A DNA stretch of 36,914 nt from Helicobacter salomonis (GCF_017979425.1 NZ_JAERIS010000013.1:1-36914), one strand, 5' to 3'. Counted from the stretch's first letter, positions 1-7,810 are shown. A program made the numbers and translations. Notes: a model not told the origin generated them from the sequence alone.

Positions 1-1053
1 AAATTTGCTTTAACTTGTGATGGGGAGAAGATCACCAGCCTAGAACAGCTCAAAGAGCATTTTAATCTCTTAGATGTGCTGGAGCATTACAAAACTAAAA
101 CCCTATGGCGTTGGCTCAGATCAAGGGGCTATCAAAATGAGTTGGCAGGCATAGAGGCAATCACAGCTACACAGGATACAGAGATTTTAAAAGCCTTGTG
201 TGAGGTTTTTGGGATAGAGGCGGATTTGCAGATGATCCAAGGGGTGTTGGAAAATCACCAGCACATGCAAGAGAAGGAGCAATCACAAGCAGAAACTAGA
301 GCACAAAAACAAGCCTTAGTCCCTTTAAGCGCACAAAAAGCTTTAATGGCTTTGCCCGCTCTCAATGCCCGCAGCATACCCCACGCTCCAAATTTTAAAG
401 ATTATCTCAAATCCTATACTGCGCTTAAAAATAAACTCTATAACGCCCAAGATTTAGAGGAGGGCAAGAGTGCTTTAAGGGAGCTAGTCCAAGATTATGC
501 TGAGTTGTTGGAGATGGATAAACTCAACATTGCAGCGGTATTGCATGCAGAGGCTAAATCGCGCCCAGCAAGCAAAGGTTATGATGGAAAACCCACAATC
601 GCACCCCTTTTGTGGATGTGCTTTTTAGTGCATTTTTGGGGACTAAAGTGGGCTGACTGCGTTTGCCAAATGCATATAGATGTTAATGGGCAACATGAAC
701 TTGTGTTGCCTTATCTCAGGCGTCATAACGAAAATAGTTTTGACTACTTCACGCATTTTGCACAACCCAAAACACTAACAATTCCCGCACAAGGCAAGGT
801 GCATGTGTTCGATAAGGTGGTTTGTGTGAGGAGACAATACACCATTAATGGCAAAGATGGGGGTTCTTTTTACGATATTAATCCTTACGACCTAGAAACC
901 CATTTAGTCATAAAAGACAACGCCAAGCAACAAAATTTGCTTAGTTTTGGGCTTGATGGGGGCTTTTATCTACTCAAAGGTGCGGTAGAAATCCGCCATA
1001 ACAACAAAACACAACAAAACACCACCCTATCCTACATAGAAATTGAGCTATAA
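1..1053 (+). CDS. Unknown protein, 5'-truncated by window edge; first gene of AAA+ module
   Basis: The frame is open from base 1 to a TAA at 1051-1053, giving 350 visible residues, so the true start lies upstream; the GTG at 76 is internal and not needed. The first 60 residues are helical with a Trp-rich run (LWRWLRSRGY), which looks like a small helical adaptor domain. A Gln/Glu/Lys-rich linker follows at about residues 105-125. The last 110 residues are beta-rich and contain VFDKVVCVRRQYTING. I do not recognise the family and see no catalytic motif or membrane segment. The stop lies 8 bases before the AAA+ ATPase start, so the two are almost certainly co-transcribed. The protein may be an adaptor or substrate-recognition partner of that ATPase; this is inference from position only. 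Confidence 0.85.
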   Translation, partial: KFALTCDGEKITSLEQLKEHFNLLDVLEHYKTKTLWRWLRSRGYQNELAGIEAITATQDTEILKALCEVFGIEADLQMIQGVLENHQHMQEKEQSQAETRAQKQALVPLSAQKALMALPALNARSIPHAPNFKDYLKSYTALKNKLYNAQDLEEGKSALRELVQDYAELLEMDKLNIAAVLHAEAKSRPASKGYDGKPTIAPLLWMCFLVHFWGLKWADCVCQMHIDVNGQHELVLPYLRRHNENSFDYFTHFAQPKTLTIPAQGKVHVFDKVVCVRRQYTINGKDGGSFYDINPYDLETHLVIKDNAKQQNLLSFGLDGGFYLLKGAVEIRHNNKTQQNTTLSYIEIEL

Positions 1054-1061
1054 GGACTCCC

Positions 1062-2840
1062 ATGCCCACTAACTTACCCCACCAACTCCAACAACTCATA
1101 GACACCCATGCCCCTATTCTTTACATGTCCTGCCAAGATAAGGACGCTTTAGATAGCCTGATCGCACAAGTTAGAGGGAATAGAGAATGTTTAGAATTTG
1201 ACCACGCTTTAGGCGTGCTAGACTTTGCCACCAAAGGACCCAAGGGCGAGCCCCAAGACCTAGAGAGCTTTTTAAAAGACAACTCCGATCGCCCCTTTGA
1301 TGAAGAACTCTTTATCGTGCTCAAAGACATCGACCAACAGCTAGAACAAGAACCCAAAGTGGTCGCCCTCTTGCAACGCATGGCACGCTATATCTTAAGC
1401 AAAGAGGATTACAGCGCAACCATCTTTATTTTTTCTAGCCATTTAGGCACGCCTACCATTCCCAAAGAACTCGAGATTTACACCCGCATTTTTGATATCC
1501 CCTTCCCGGATAAAGCGCAAATTTTAAAGATTATCAACCACTTTGTGCAGGCAAATCACCTAGACCTAGAACCCCAAGTGGCTAATGAGCTTGCCCTAGA
1601 TTGTAAGGGCTTAAGGGGCGTGCAGATCGAGCAGATTTTGCGCTTGGCTCTCTATGAGCAGGGGTGCATTGATGCTCAAAGTCGGGATTTTGTGATCAAG
1701 GAAAAAGAACAGCGCATTAAAAAGACCAATCTTTTAGAAATGGTGCGCCCCAAAGAGGGCGAGGACTTAGCACACATGGGAGGGCTAGAAAGACTTAAAA
1801 TTTGGCTAAGGCAACAAGCTAAGATCATCGCCCATTTAGATTTAGCCATGCAAAAGGGCGTGGATATGCCTAAGGGCGTGCTAGTGGTGGGCGTGCCCGG
1901 CTGTGGGAAGTCTTTGAGTGCTAAGGCGTGCGCAGGGTTATTCAAACTCCCCCTAGTGCGCCTAGATGTGGGGCGTTTATTTGGGAAATTTGTCGGGCAG
2001 AGTGAAGAGAATATGCGCGCGGCTTTGCAACTAGCTGAAGCCATTAGCCCCTGTGTGCTCTGGATTGATGAGATTGAAAAGGCCTTTAGCGGGATGGGGG
2101 CTAATGAGGGCGCGCACGAAGTGAGTAGGCGTTTATTTGGGCATTTTCTCACATGGATGGAGGAGAAAAGTAGCATGGTTTTCATCGTAGCCACAGCTAA
2201 TGACATCACCCGTTTTCCCCCTGAGTTTTTGAGAAAAGGGCGTTTTGATGAACTCTTTTTCGTGGATTTGCCCGGTGTAAAAGAGAGAGAACAGATTTTA
2301 ACAATCCATTTGCAAAAACGCCAGCAAAATACCCAACACCTAGATTTAAACAAGTTAGCCAAAGAGTGTGAGGGCTTTAGCGGGGCAGATTTAGAAAACC
2401 TAGTCAAACTCGCCGTGCAAGAGAGCTTTATTGAAAATAAAAGCCTGAACCTTAACTTCTTGCAAAAAGCCTTAAAAGCCACCACACCCATCACCAAGAC
2501 CATGCACGCCAAAATCCACGCCATTCGAATCCAAGCTAAGAAATTGTGTTTGCAAAATGCGGGCAATGCTGTAGTTGAGCAAGAGAGCGTGAGTGATAGC
2601 AAGACTTGTGATTATAGCACCACTCTAAGGGAAAAAATCCGCTTGAATGTGCGTAGAAAATTAGTGAGTGCTTTGGTGCGTTTAGATAAAAACGCGGGTG
2701 CAGAATACGATGCGAGTGAGATTTCTGACATTTCAACTATGTTGAATTTAGTGCAATCCATTGATGGTTTTTACACTTCTGGAAAAAGTAGCACGAGTTT
2801 TAAAGAACCTAAAGTCCTTGACTACGATAAAAGGGATTAA
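1062..2840 (+). CDS. Ycf46-like AAA+ ATPase
   Basis: 592 residues. The C-terminal AAA+ domain is complete: Walker A GVPGCGKS near residue 276, pore-loop-like LFGKFVGQSEENMR, Walker B CVLWIDEIEKAF near 330, sensor-1 VATAND near 376, and RKGRFDE near 392. The first 230 residues look like a second, degenerate AAA domain with no Walker A (VLKDID, IFSSH, TRIFDIPFPD), as in the Ycf46/COG0464 family. A poorly conserved tail of about 100 residues follows residue 490. The ATG is preceded by AAGGAC. It lies 8 bases after the upstream gene and 3 bases before the downstream gene, so this is a tight operon. The likely job is ATP-driven remodelling of a partner, probably one of its neighbours. Family assignment is firm; the substrate is unknown. 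Confidence 0.92.
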   Translation: MPTNLPHQLQQLIDTHAPILYMSCQDKDALDSLIAQVRGNRECLEFDHALGVLDFATKGPKGEPQDLESFLKDNSDRPFDEELFIVLKDIDQQLEQEPKVVALLQRMARYILSKEDYSATIFIFSSHLGTPTIPKELEIYTRIFDIPFPDKAQILKIINHFVQANHLDLEPQVANELALDCKGLRGVQIEQILRLALYEQGCIDAQSRDFVIKEKEQRIKKTNLLEMVRPKEGEDLAHMGGLERLKIWLRQQAKIIAHLDLAMQKGVDMPKGVLVVGVPGCGKSLSAKACAGLFKLPLVRLDVGRLFGKFVGQSEENMRAALQLAEAISPCVLWIDEIEKAFSGMGANEGAHEVSRRLFGHFLTWMEEKSSMVFIVATANDITRFPPEFLRKGRFDELFFVDLPGVKEREQILTIHLQKRQQNTQHLDLNKLAKECEGFSGADLENLVKLAVQESFIENKSLNLNFLQKALKATTPITKTMHAKIHAIRIQAKKLCLQNAGNAVVEQESVSDSKTCDYSTTLREKIRLNVRRKLVSALVRLDKNAGAEYDASEISDISTMLNLVQSIDGFYTSGKSSTSFKEPKVLDYDKRD

Positions 2841-2843
2841 GAC

Positions 2844-4346
2844 ATGCAGTCTGATGTTCTTGTTTTAACCCCTCTGTCTAACTCCCTACCTACATTCACT
2901 CCCGAGCAAGCCCACGCTTTTAGCGCAATTCTAGGGCGTTTCCTAGAGGCACAAGAAAAGGACGGCATGGCGGGCATTGAGGCGCAATTAGCTATAGAGT
3001 TGCCCGAAAGTAATGCCAAGGCAATTAGAGAGGAGATAGAGGCAGAAGTTAAAATTTATGAGGCAAAAAAACAATCCCTAGAAAAAGCCCTAGAAAATGG
3101 GCGCACTAAAGAGCAGTGGTTTGCCAGTGAAATCAACAAAGCCACAGCAAACATGGCAGCACAAGAGGTAGTGCCCTATCTCAATAATTTAGATCAGGCT
3201 ATCAAACAAGCCAATACAGAGATGGCTAGTACTTTACTTACTAACGAGGGCGTGATTAGCCAAAACACCAATTTAGATGGCTTTATTGCCGAGCAACAGC
3301 ACGCCCAGCAATTTAATTTAAACGCAGCAGCTAGGGGATCAGAATACCGCGCGGAAGTGCTTAAGCCCAGTGATGGGTATGCCAAAAATGGTGTGGATGT
3401 GGTGATCAAGGATGCAGAGGGCAAGGTAGTTAGGCGTTACCAGTCTAAATATGGTCAAGATGCAGTTAGCACCCAAAAAGCCTTTGAGCAGGGCGACTAT
3501 CGCGGGCAACAAAAATTAGTCCCTAGCGAGCAAAAGGCACAGCTAGAGGCACAAGGGCTTAAAGTTACGGACAAAATAGAAGCCCCCGATGGCACGACCA
3601 GCCAGCCTTTAAGCAAGGCAGAGGCTAAAGCCTTACAAGAAAAAGCCCAAAAAGAGGGGCAAATCCCCCAAAAAGATTACAATGATTATCAAGCCAAAGA
3701 TTTAGCTAGGGGTATAGGCAAAGAGGCGGGTAAGAGCGCACTCTATGGGGCAGGGTTTTCTCTAGGCATAGATGTGGTTTCGCATATTTTTTCCGGAGAA
3801 AAATTGGATCAACAAAAAGTGCAAGAAATCACCAAGCGTGCCCTTGTCAGCGGAGCAGACACGGGGGCAAAGAGCGCGCTAGCTGCCACGATCAAAGTGG
3901 CAGCAGAAAAGGGGATTTTGCCTAAAGCGTTGGGGTCTAAAAATGTCTTTGTGGCGGTGGCTAGTACTGCCATAGAAAATATCAAAGTGCTTTACCAATA
4001 CGCTCAAGGCAAACTCACTGGCGAACAGACGATTGAAAAACTCAATGAAACGACTATGTCCACTATGGCTGGTGTTGTTGCGGCGACTAAGGGCGCAGAA
4101 GTGGGGGCAGCTATTGGGGCTTTTTTAGGACCAGTAGGGGCGGCTGTGGGTGGTTTTATAGGCGGAACCATTGGTTATATGGCGGGTTCAGCAGTGGGGC
4201 AGGGCATTGCCCAAGTGGCTAAATCTGTCGTCTCCACTGCAGTAAGCGCAGTTAGGTCTGTGGTGAATAGTGTTGTCAGTGTAGCTAAGTCTGTTGCTAG
4301 CGGAATTAAGTCGGTATTCAATGTAGTAGCAAGTATATTTGGGTGA
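2844..4346 (+). CDS. Nuclease-like (D...QSK) protein with glycine-zipper membrane C-terminus
   Basis: 500 residues. The N-terminal 150 residues are helical and Glu/Lys/Ala-rich, with no signal peptide. Residues 165-205 contain NGVDVVIKDAEGK then YQSKYG, placing Asp185 and Gln200-Ser-Lys202 like the D...(E/Q)xK core of PD-(D/E)xK nucleases of the Mrr type. A helical stretch follows, with a hydrophobic patch near 298-316. Residues 405-455 form a Gly/Ala-rich glycine zipper (GAAIGAFLGPVGAAVGGFIG). The last 40 residues repeat an amphipathic SVV/SVA pattern ending in IFG. The architecture suggests an effector that can meet both nucleic acid and membrane, paired with the AAA+ ATPase upstream. An AGGGA Shine-Dalgarno sits before the ATG. 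Homologous uncharacterised proteins exist in other bacteria, to my recollection. Nuclease or pore function is inference; the QSK motif could be a degenerate fold. Confidence 0.88.
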   Translation: MQSDVLVLTPLSNSLPTFTPEQAHAFSAILGRFLEAQEKDGMAGIEAQLAIELPESNAKAIREEIEAEVKIYEAKKQSLEKALENGRTKEQWFASEINKATANMAAQEVVPYLNNLDQAIKQANTEMASTLLTNEGVISQNTNLDGFIAEQQHAQQFNLNAAARGSEYRAEVLKPSDGYAKNGVDVVIKDAEGKVVRRYQSKYGQDAVSTQKAFEQGDYRGQQKLVPSEQKAQLEAQGLKVTDKIEAPDGTTSQPLSKAEAKALQEKAQKEGQIPQKDYNDYQAKDLARGIGKEAGKSALYGAGFSLGIDVVSHIFSGEKLDQQKVQEITKRALVSGADTGAKSALAATIKVAAEKGILPKALGSKNVFVAVASTAIENIKVLYQYAQGKLTGEQTIEKLNETTMSTMAGVVAATKGAEVGAAIGAFLGPVGAAVGGFIGGTIGYMAGSAVGQGIAQVAKSVVSTAVSAVRSVVNSVVSVAKSVASGIKSVFNVVASIFG

Positions 4347-4417
4347 AGTTTGCTAGGATCATTACCGACAAATAAAGAAAGGTTGTCCTCTTAAGATGTC
4401 TGTTAACTTTAGATCGT

Positions 4418-4423
4418 TATAAT
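4418..4423 (+). promoter_or_regulatory. Housekeeping -10 box for tRNA-Ser
   Basis: A perfect TATAAT ends 17 bases before the tRNA 5' end, so the transcript should begin near 4430. The spacing suits a short leader removed by RNase P. Confidence 0.7.
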
Positions 4424-4440
4424 GCGCCTTTGTGTCTGAA

Positions 4441-4531
4441 GGACAGGTGGGTGAGTTGGCTGAAACCACATCCCTGCTAAGGATGCGTAGCTGCAAGGTT
4501 ACCGAGGGTTCGAATCCCTCCCTGTCCGCCA
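4441..4531 (+). tRNA. tRNA-Ser (anticodon GCU)
   Basis: The acceptor strands GGACAGG (4441-4447) and CCTGTCC (4521-4527) pair perfectly. The anticodon stem CATCC/GGATG (4469-4473, 4481-4485) encloses anticodon GCT at 4476-4478. A long class II variable arm (CGTAGCTGCAAGGTTACCG region) and a T-arm with GGTTCGAATCC follow. The discriminator G is at 4528 and CCA is encoded at 4529-4531. It decodes AGC/AGU serine codons. It points toward fliW, away from the accessory module. Confidence 0.95.
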
Positions 4532-4554
4532 CCTCCTCAAATCCCCTCGAGTTT

Positions 4555-4571
4555 TTGGAACGGCTTTTGCT
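4555..4571 (+). promoter_or_regulatory. Near-consensus sigma-54 (RpoN) promoter of fliW
   Basis: The sequence TTGGAACGGCTTTTGCT matches the -24/-12 consensus TTGGCACGNNNNTTGCW at every fixed position except one (A for C). The invariant GG (4557-4558) and GC (4569-4570) are separated by exactly 10 bases. Transcription would start near 4582, 22 bases before the fliW ATG. RpoN controls middle and late flagellar genes in Helicobacter, which fits a flagellar assembly factor. Confidence 0.75.
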
Positions 4572-4603
4572 GAAGAGTTAGCATATTTGCTTAAAGGAAC
4601 AGC

Positions 4604-5014
4604 ATGCATTACCAACTCAAGGCACCTATTCTTGGATTTGAAAATATCATGGAGGTTGAGCTCACTAAGATCGACGACCTCTTCAGCAAAGTGAGTAGCT
4701 TAGATGGAACAATTAGTCTAGTCTTGGCCAACCCTTACAAACTTAGAGAGTACAGCTTTAGCATTCCCAAGTACATAGAATTACTCTTAGAGCTAGACTC
4801 TAGCTCTGAAGTGGAGGTTTATTGCGTGGTCGTCGTCCAAAAGAATTTGGAAGATTCCATGGTCAATTTCCTGGCACCCTTGATCTTCAACCCCAATAAT
4901 GGTTATGCCGCTCAAATCCCCCTCTCTATTATGGATTATCCAGATTTTGGGTTCAGAGAAACGATTAAATCCTTTGTGCCTCCTGTTCAGGCAACCTTGC
5001 AGGCTAGTTATTAG
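4604..5014 (+). CDS. fliW: Flagellar assembly factor FliW
   Basis: 136 residues, the usual FliW length. FliW is a cytoplasmic protein that binds flagellin and also antagonises the translational repressor CsrA. Family signatures seen are the opening APILGFENI, the central VLANPYKL segment, and PLIFNPNNGYAAQ, which corresponds to the family's usual N-P-x-x-x-A-x-Q-hydrophobic block. AAAGGA precedes the ATG. The gene follows tRNA-Ser and a sigma-54 promoter and lies 3 bases before the murG start. H. pylori has the same fliW-murG pairing (HP1154-HP1155). Read-through into murG is likely, which would tie a cell-wall gene to flagellar control unless another promoter exists. Confidence 0.93.
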   Translation: MHYQLKAPILGFENIMEVELTKIDDLFSKVSSLDGTISLVLANPYKLREYSFSIPKYIELLLELDSSSEVEVYCVVVVQKNLEDSMVNFLAPLIFNPNNGYAAQIPLSIMDYPDFGFRETIKSFVPPVQATLQASY

Positions 5015-5017
5015 GCT

Positions 5018-6091
5018 GTGCTCGCCATTAGCGGTGGGGGGACGGGGGGGCATTTGTGCATTGCCAAGGCTCTAGCCCAAGAGTTTAGAAGTCAAGGTCA
5101 GGAGCTCATTTATATTGGGAGCACCACAGGCCAAGATCGTGGCTGGTTTGAAAACAGCCCCCTATTTGTGGAACGCTATTTCTTGGAGAGTAGCGGGGTG
5201 GTCAATAAGGGCTTTTGGAAGAGAGTTCCGGCTCTGTGGGCACAACTTAAGGGGGCTAGGATAGCCCTAGGTTTGCTGAAAAAACACCGGGTGCGGGCTC
5301 TTATCAGTGTGGGTGGCTTTAGTGCTGGGCCGGGTAGTTTAGCTAGTATCTTTTCGGGCACTCCTCTTTATGTGCACGAGCAAAATGCGATTCAAGGCAC
5401 TCTTAACAAATATGTCACCCCCTACGCCAAACGCGTTTTTGGTAGCTTTGAAAACCAGAATGCGGGGGCGAAGTTTTGTAAAACCCCCTACCCTGTGCAA
5501 CAAGTCTTTTTTGAGAAAGCCCGTATTCGCAACCAAATTAACACTATTTTATTTTTGGGAGGTTCGCAGGGGGCTAGTGCCATCAACACATTTGCCCTCT
5601 CATGCGCAAAAGAACTCCTCCAGAGAGGTTTAAAAATTCTCCACCAGTGCGGCACACTTGCTTACGAGCGCGTGGCCACCCTCTATCAAGATTTGGGTAT
5701 TTTAGACATGGTTGACCTATTTGCCTTTGAGCCAAATTTAGTGGAAAAAATGCAGCAGGCAGATATCTGTGTGAGTCGGGCGGGGGCTAGCAGTGTGTGG
5801 GAGCTTTGTGCTAATAATTTACCCACTATGTTTGTTCCCTATCCTTATGCCGCCAAGAATCACCAGTATTTCAATGCCTTGGAATTTGAACAAGATAGTT
5901 TAGCTAAGATTGTCCTCCAAGAGGATTTACACCCCTCTCAACTTTTTGACTTCATTGAGTGGTTGCAAACCCCTGAAACACAAGGGTTGCACATTTCTCA
6001 AGTGAGTCTAAAGCTCAGAGAAAGGATAGCTGGCAACGGCGCGCGCGCGATTGTGGATCACATCTTGGCTGACCTAAACGCTCAGGCATAA
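5018..6091 (+). CDS. murG: MurG, undecaprenyl-PP-MurNAc-pentapeptide GlcNAc transferase
   Basis: 357 residues, close to the H. pylori length. It transfers GlcNAc from UDP-GlcNAc to lipid I to make lipid II on the inner face of the cytoplasmic membrane. The N-terminal glycine loop GGGTGGH is at residues 5-11, HEQNA near 121, the second glycine loop GGSQGA near 182, and the UDP-GlcNAc site SRAGASSVWEL near 253. The start is GTG at 5018, 3 bases after the fliW stop; no ATG lies near. Two G runs (G6, G7) encode the first glycine loop. The 3' end overlaps the convergent comB3 gene by 10 bases. Confidence 0.96.
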   Translation: MLAISGGGTGGHLCIAKALAQEFRSQGQELIYIGSTTGQDRGWFENSPLFVERYFLESSGVVNKGFWKRVPALWAQLKGARIALGLLKKHRVRALISVGGFSAGPGSLASIFSGTPLYVHEQNAIQGTLNKYVTPYAKRVFGSFENQNAGAKFCKTPYPVQQVFFEKARIRNQINTILFLGGSQGASAINTFALSCAKELLQRGLKILHQCGTLAYERVATLYQDLGILDMVDLFAFEPNLVEKMQQADICVSRAGASSVWELCANNLPTMFVPYPYAAKNHQYFNALEFEQDSLAKIVLQEDLHPSQLFDFIEWLQTPETQGLHISQVSLKLRERIAGNGARAIVDHILADLNAQA

Positions 6092-6354
6092 AAATTATTG
6101 CTGGGGGTCTTGATTTGCGAGCGGGCAATCAGAATGTCGGCGATGTCCTCATCAAAAAACTCTAAAATACTGAAGAGCAGTAAAAACCCAACATAGAGAA
6201 GTAAGGCGTAGAGAATACCCAACCATGGGAAGAGCACAAAGGGAATGAAGATGGATAAAATCCAAGATTTTGCATTGAGCCAAAGAAACTTGTCTTTTGT
6301 AGAAATTTCTTTGAGATTGGGCACAGACACCACCAATACGGGATAAGAGCCCAT
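6082..6354 (-). CDS. comB3: ComB3, VirB3-like competence T4SS protein
   Basis: 90 residues from the ATG at 6354, which overlaps the comB2 stop as TAATG; a GTG at 6375 is an alternative giving 97. Two adjacent hydrophobic segments (about 30-65) and the terminal block EFFDEDIADILIA with a final NNFYA resemble H. pylori ComB3 (HP0016), as I recall it. The VirB3-like protein belongs to the inner-membrane part of the ComB DNA-uptake type IV secretion system. In H. pylori comB4 (the VirB4 ATPase) follows directly; here the next gene is convergent murG, so comB4 must be elsewhere or missing. Confidence 0.82.
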   Translation of the reverse strand: MGSYPVLVVSVPNLKEISTKDKFLWLNAKSWILSIFIPFVLFPWLGILYALLLYVGFLLLFSILEFFDEDIADILIARSQIKTPSNNFYA

Positions 6355-6623
6355 TAAAACAACTCCATAAACCACGAGGCCAGAGCAGGAGCCTTGAAAA
6401 AGAGCATGATCCCTAGCACCACCCCTAAGATTGTAAAGAAAATTTCACGCCAACGATCCAGATTGCGCCACACATAAAAGGCAATGCCGATGAAAATCAA
6501 CATCAAGATACCCTTAGCAGTATTGCTTTTCAGTTGCGCTTCGATTGCGCCAAAAAAGCTCTCTGCTCCCTGGGCCAGCACCATCCCCGCGCTAAAAACC
6601 CATAGTACCCAAAAACGCACCAT
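6354..6623 (-). CDS. comB2: ComB2, VirB2-like competence T4SS pilin-type protein
   Basis: 89 residues. An N-terminal signal peptide (cleavage near residue 18, after VLAQG) is followed by hydrophobic segments at about 36-53 and 62-78 joined by WRNLDRW. This is the VirB2/ComB2 layout, and the middle part (TAKGILMLIFIGIAFYVW) strongly resembles H. pylori ComB2 (HP0015). A perfect Shine-Dalgarno AAGGAGGTGAG precedes the ATG. Its partner comB3 overlaps the stop codon. It is needed for DNA uptake across the outer membrane in H. pylori; that role here is by homology. Confidence 0.82.
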   Translation of the reverse strand: MVRFWVLWVFSAGMVLAQGAESFFGAIEAQLKSNTAKGILMLIFIGIAFYVWRNLDRWREIFFTILGVVLGIMLFFKAPALASWFMELF

Positions 6624-6645
6624 CTCTCACCTCCTTAAAACCCTC

Positions 6646-6651
6646 ATTGTA
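6646..6651 (-). promoter_or_regulatory. -10 box of comB2-comB3
   Basis: On the minus strand TACAAT lies 22 bases upstream of the comB2 ATG, followed by the AAGGAGGTGAG ribosome site. No clear -35 is seen, as is usual in Helicobacter. Confidence 0.5.
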
Positions 6652-6747
6652 GTATGTCGACTACCCACGCCCTAAGGCCCTATCTCTAACTACGGGGAGC
6701 CTGTGACCCATAACATTGCTAATAGATTTATTGGAGCGGGTAATAGA

Positions 6748-7686
6748 CTAGAAATCTATTTTATTATTATTGACATCGGCCGTGCCCGCGCCCACACCCT
6801 GCTGGTAATTGCGTAATTGCTTAAAGGCTTGGGCTTTGATGCGCTCAATAGCGGCGCTACGATCGGGCTGATCTGCGCTCAGAGTTTTAGAGTAGACAAT
6901 ATTGCCCTGACAATCCTTGATATTGAGGCTGAGTCCGATGTGGAACAACCCATTAGCGGTGCTTTCATAGATTTTATTCTCAATACGGTACAAACCGGGC
7001 GCATCGGACTGCTGGATAAAGCGCGCGTACTGCCCCGTGAGGGCATCTGCAATTTCTTCATCTGAGCCAGGCGCGTAGATGAGATTTGCCTTGGGGTGAG
7101 GGCTGTTTTCCTTGATCAGCTCCTGATAGGGAGCTAAAGAGGCCACCCCGCGCCCATAAGCATTGAGGATTTCCTGCAGGGGCATGGCCTGGGAGACCGC
7201 ACTCTGCAACTTCTGCATCTCCTTCAAAAATATCCCCTTACAACCCTCTTGAGGGTGCAGAGCACTAAGACTGTTATAGAGATTGCTGTAACGCTTGGCC
7301 AGCGTGTTCAAGAACATGTTCTTGTTGAGTTTGAGGCGTGTATAGCAACCATGGCGCGTGCATTCCTGCTTGTCTGTTTTAACATTGACAAACTTGATCG
7401 AATCCACAACTAGACGAATATCTTGCGAAGAGTGCTTATCTAGGGTCTTATTATTCCGCGTAGTCTGACTGGTAGTTGTAGAGGACACACTGACGACAAT
7501 GCTACTAGCCAAATCGTTGAGGGCTTTTTGTTTAGCAATCTCCTTGCTCTCCCCAGAGCCATTCCCATAAAAATACGCCGAGTCACCCTTGAAATTTTCA
7601 TACCAGCCAGGAGCAGAGTGAGAAGCAGCCTGGAGCATCACCGGGACTAAGACAACCAAAGAAAGTTTAAGACACCGAGCTATCAT
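6748..7686 (-). CDS. Exported LPP20-domain protein
   Basis: 312 residues from the ATG at 7686, chosen because AAAGGAG sits just upstream; the frame is open back to 7713. A Sec signal peptide (RCLKLSLVVLVPVMLQAA) ends in an AxA-like site, with no lipobox Cys. Residues 24-120 carry the LPP20-type pattern PGWYENF, YFYGNGSGES, then IAKQKALNDLASSIVVSV. The C-terminal half is not recognised and ends in an Asn/Lys-rich tail. It probably sits in the periplasm or on the outer membrane. LPP20 proteins are conserved surface antigens in Helicobacter with no defined enzyme activity. No neighbour reveals a pathway. The leader of about 118 bases contains dispersed repeat B. Confidence 0.8.
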   Translation of the reverse strand: MIARCLKLSLVVLVPVMLQAASHSAPGWYENFKGDSAYFYGNGSGESKEIAKQKALNDLASSIVVSVSSTTTSQTTRNNKTLDKHSSQDIRLVVDSIKFVNVKTDKQECTRHGCYTRLKLNKNMFLNTLAKRYSNLYNSLSALHPQEGCKGIFLKEMQKLQSAVSQAMPLQEILNAYGRGVASLAPYQELIKENSPHPKANLIYAPGSDEEIADALTGQYARFIQQSDAPGLYRIENKIYESTANGLFHIGLSLNIKDCQGNIVYSKTLSADQPDRSAAIERIKAQAFKQLRNYQQGVGAGTADVNNNKIDF

Positions 7687-7766
7687 GTTTCTCCTTTTAA
7701 ACACACCCCTCACAGCTCAAGCTGGGGAATTTTGGGATCACCAAAGCCCAACCACCGACAGACCCC

Positions 7767-7799
7767 ATGGCTTTTGCTCTACGGGCTGATGCCCCAATT
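7767..7799 (-). repeat. Dispersed intergenic hairpin element, copy B
   Basis: The minus-strand sequence is identical at 29 of 33 positions to plus-strand 35368-35400. The core GGGC-ATCA-GCCC can form a short hairpin. It lies at the start of the predicted leader of the LPP20-domain gene. Confidence 0.6.
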
Positions 7800-7810
7800 T
7801 CTAGGCGGGC

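Noticed and set aside
1676-2602. 308-residue minus-strand ORF inside the AAA+ gene
   Set aside because: It is fully antisense to a well-supported AAA+ domain with intact motifs and shows no recognisable family.
4441-4531. tRNA-Ser as the attachment site of the accessory module
   Set aside because: The module lies on the 5' side of the tRNA, whereas integration into a tRNA normally places the element at its 3' end. No integrase or repeated tRNA 3' end is seen.
5036-5050. G6 and G7 runs at the start of murG as phase-variable tracts
   Set aside because: They are short, encode the essential GGGTGGH loop, and murG cannot be switched off without loss of the cell wall.
6660-6720. A fifth repeat copy (CTAACTACGGGGAGC compared with CTAGTTATGGGGAGC at 35463)
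   Set aside because: The similarity covers only about 20 bases without the hairpin or the TTTTGAGAT block, which could be chance.
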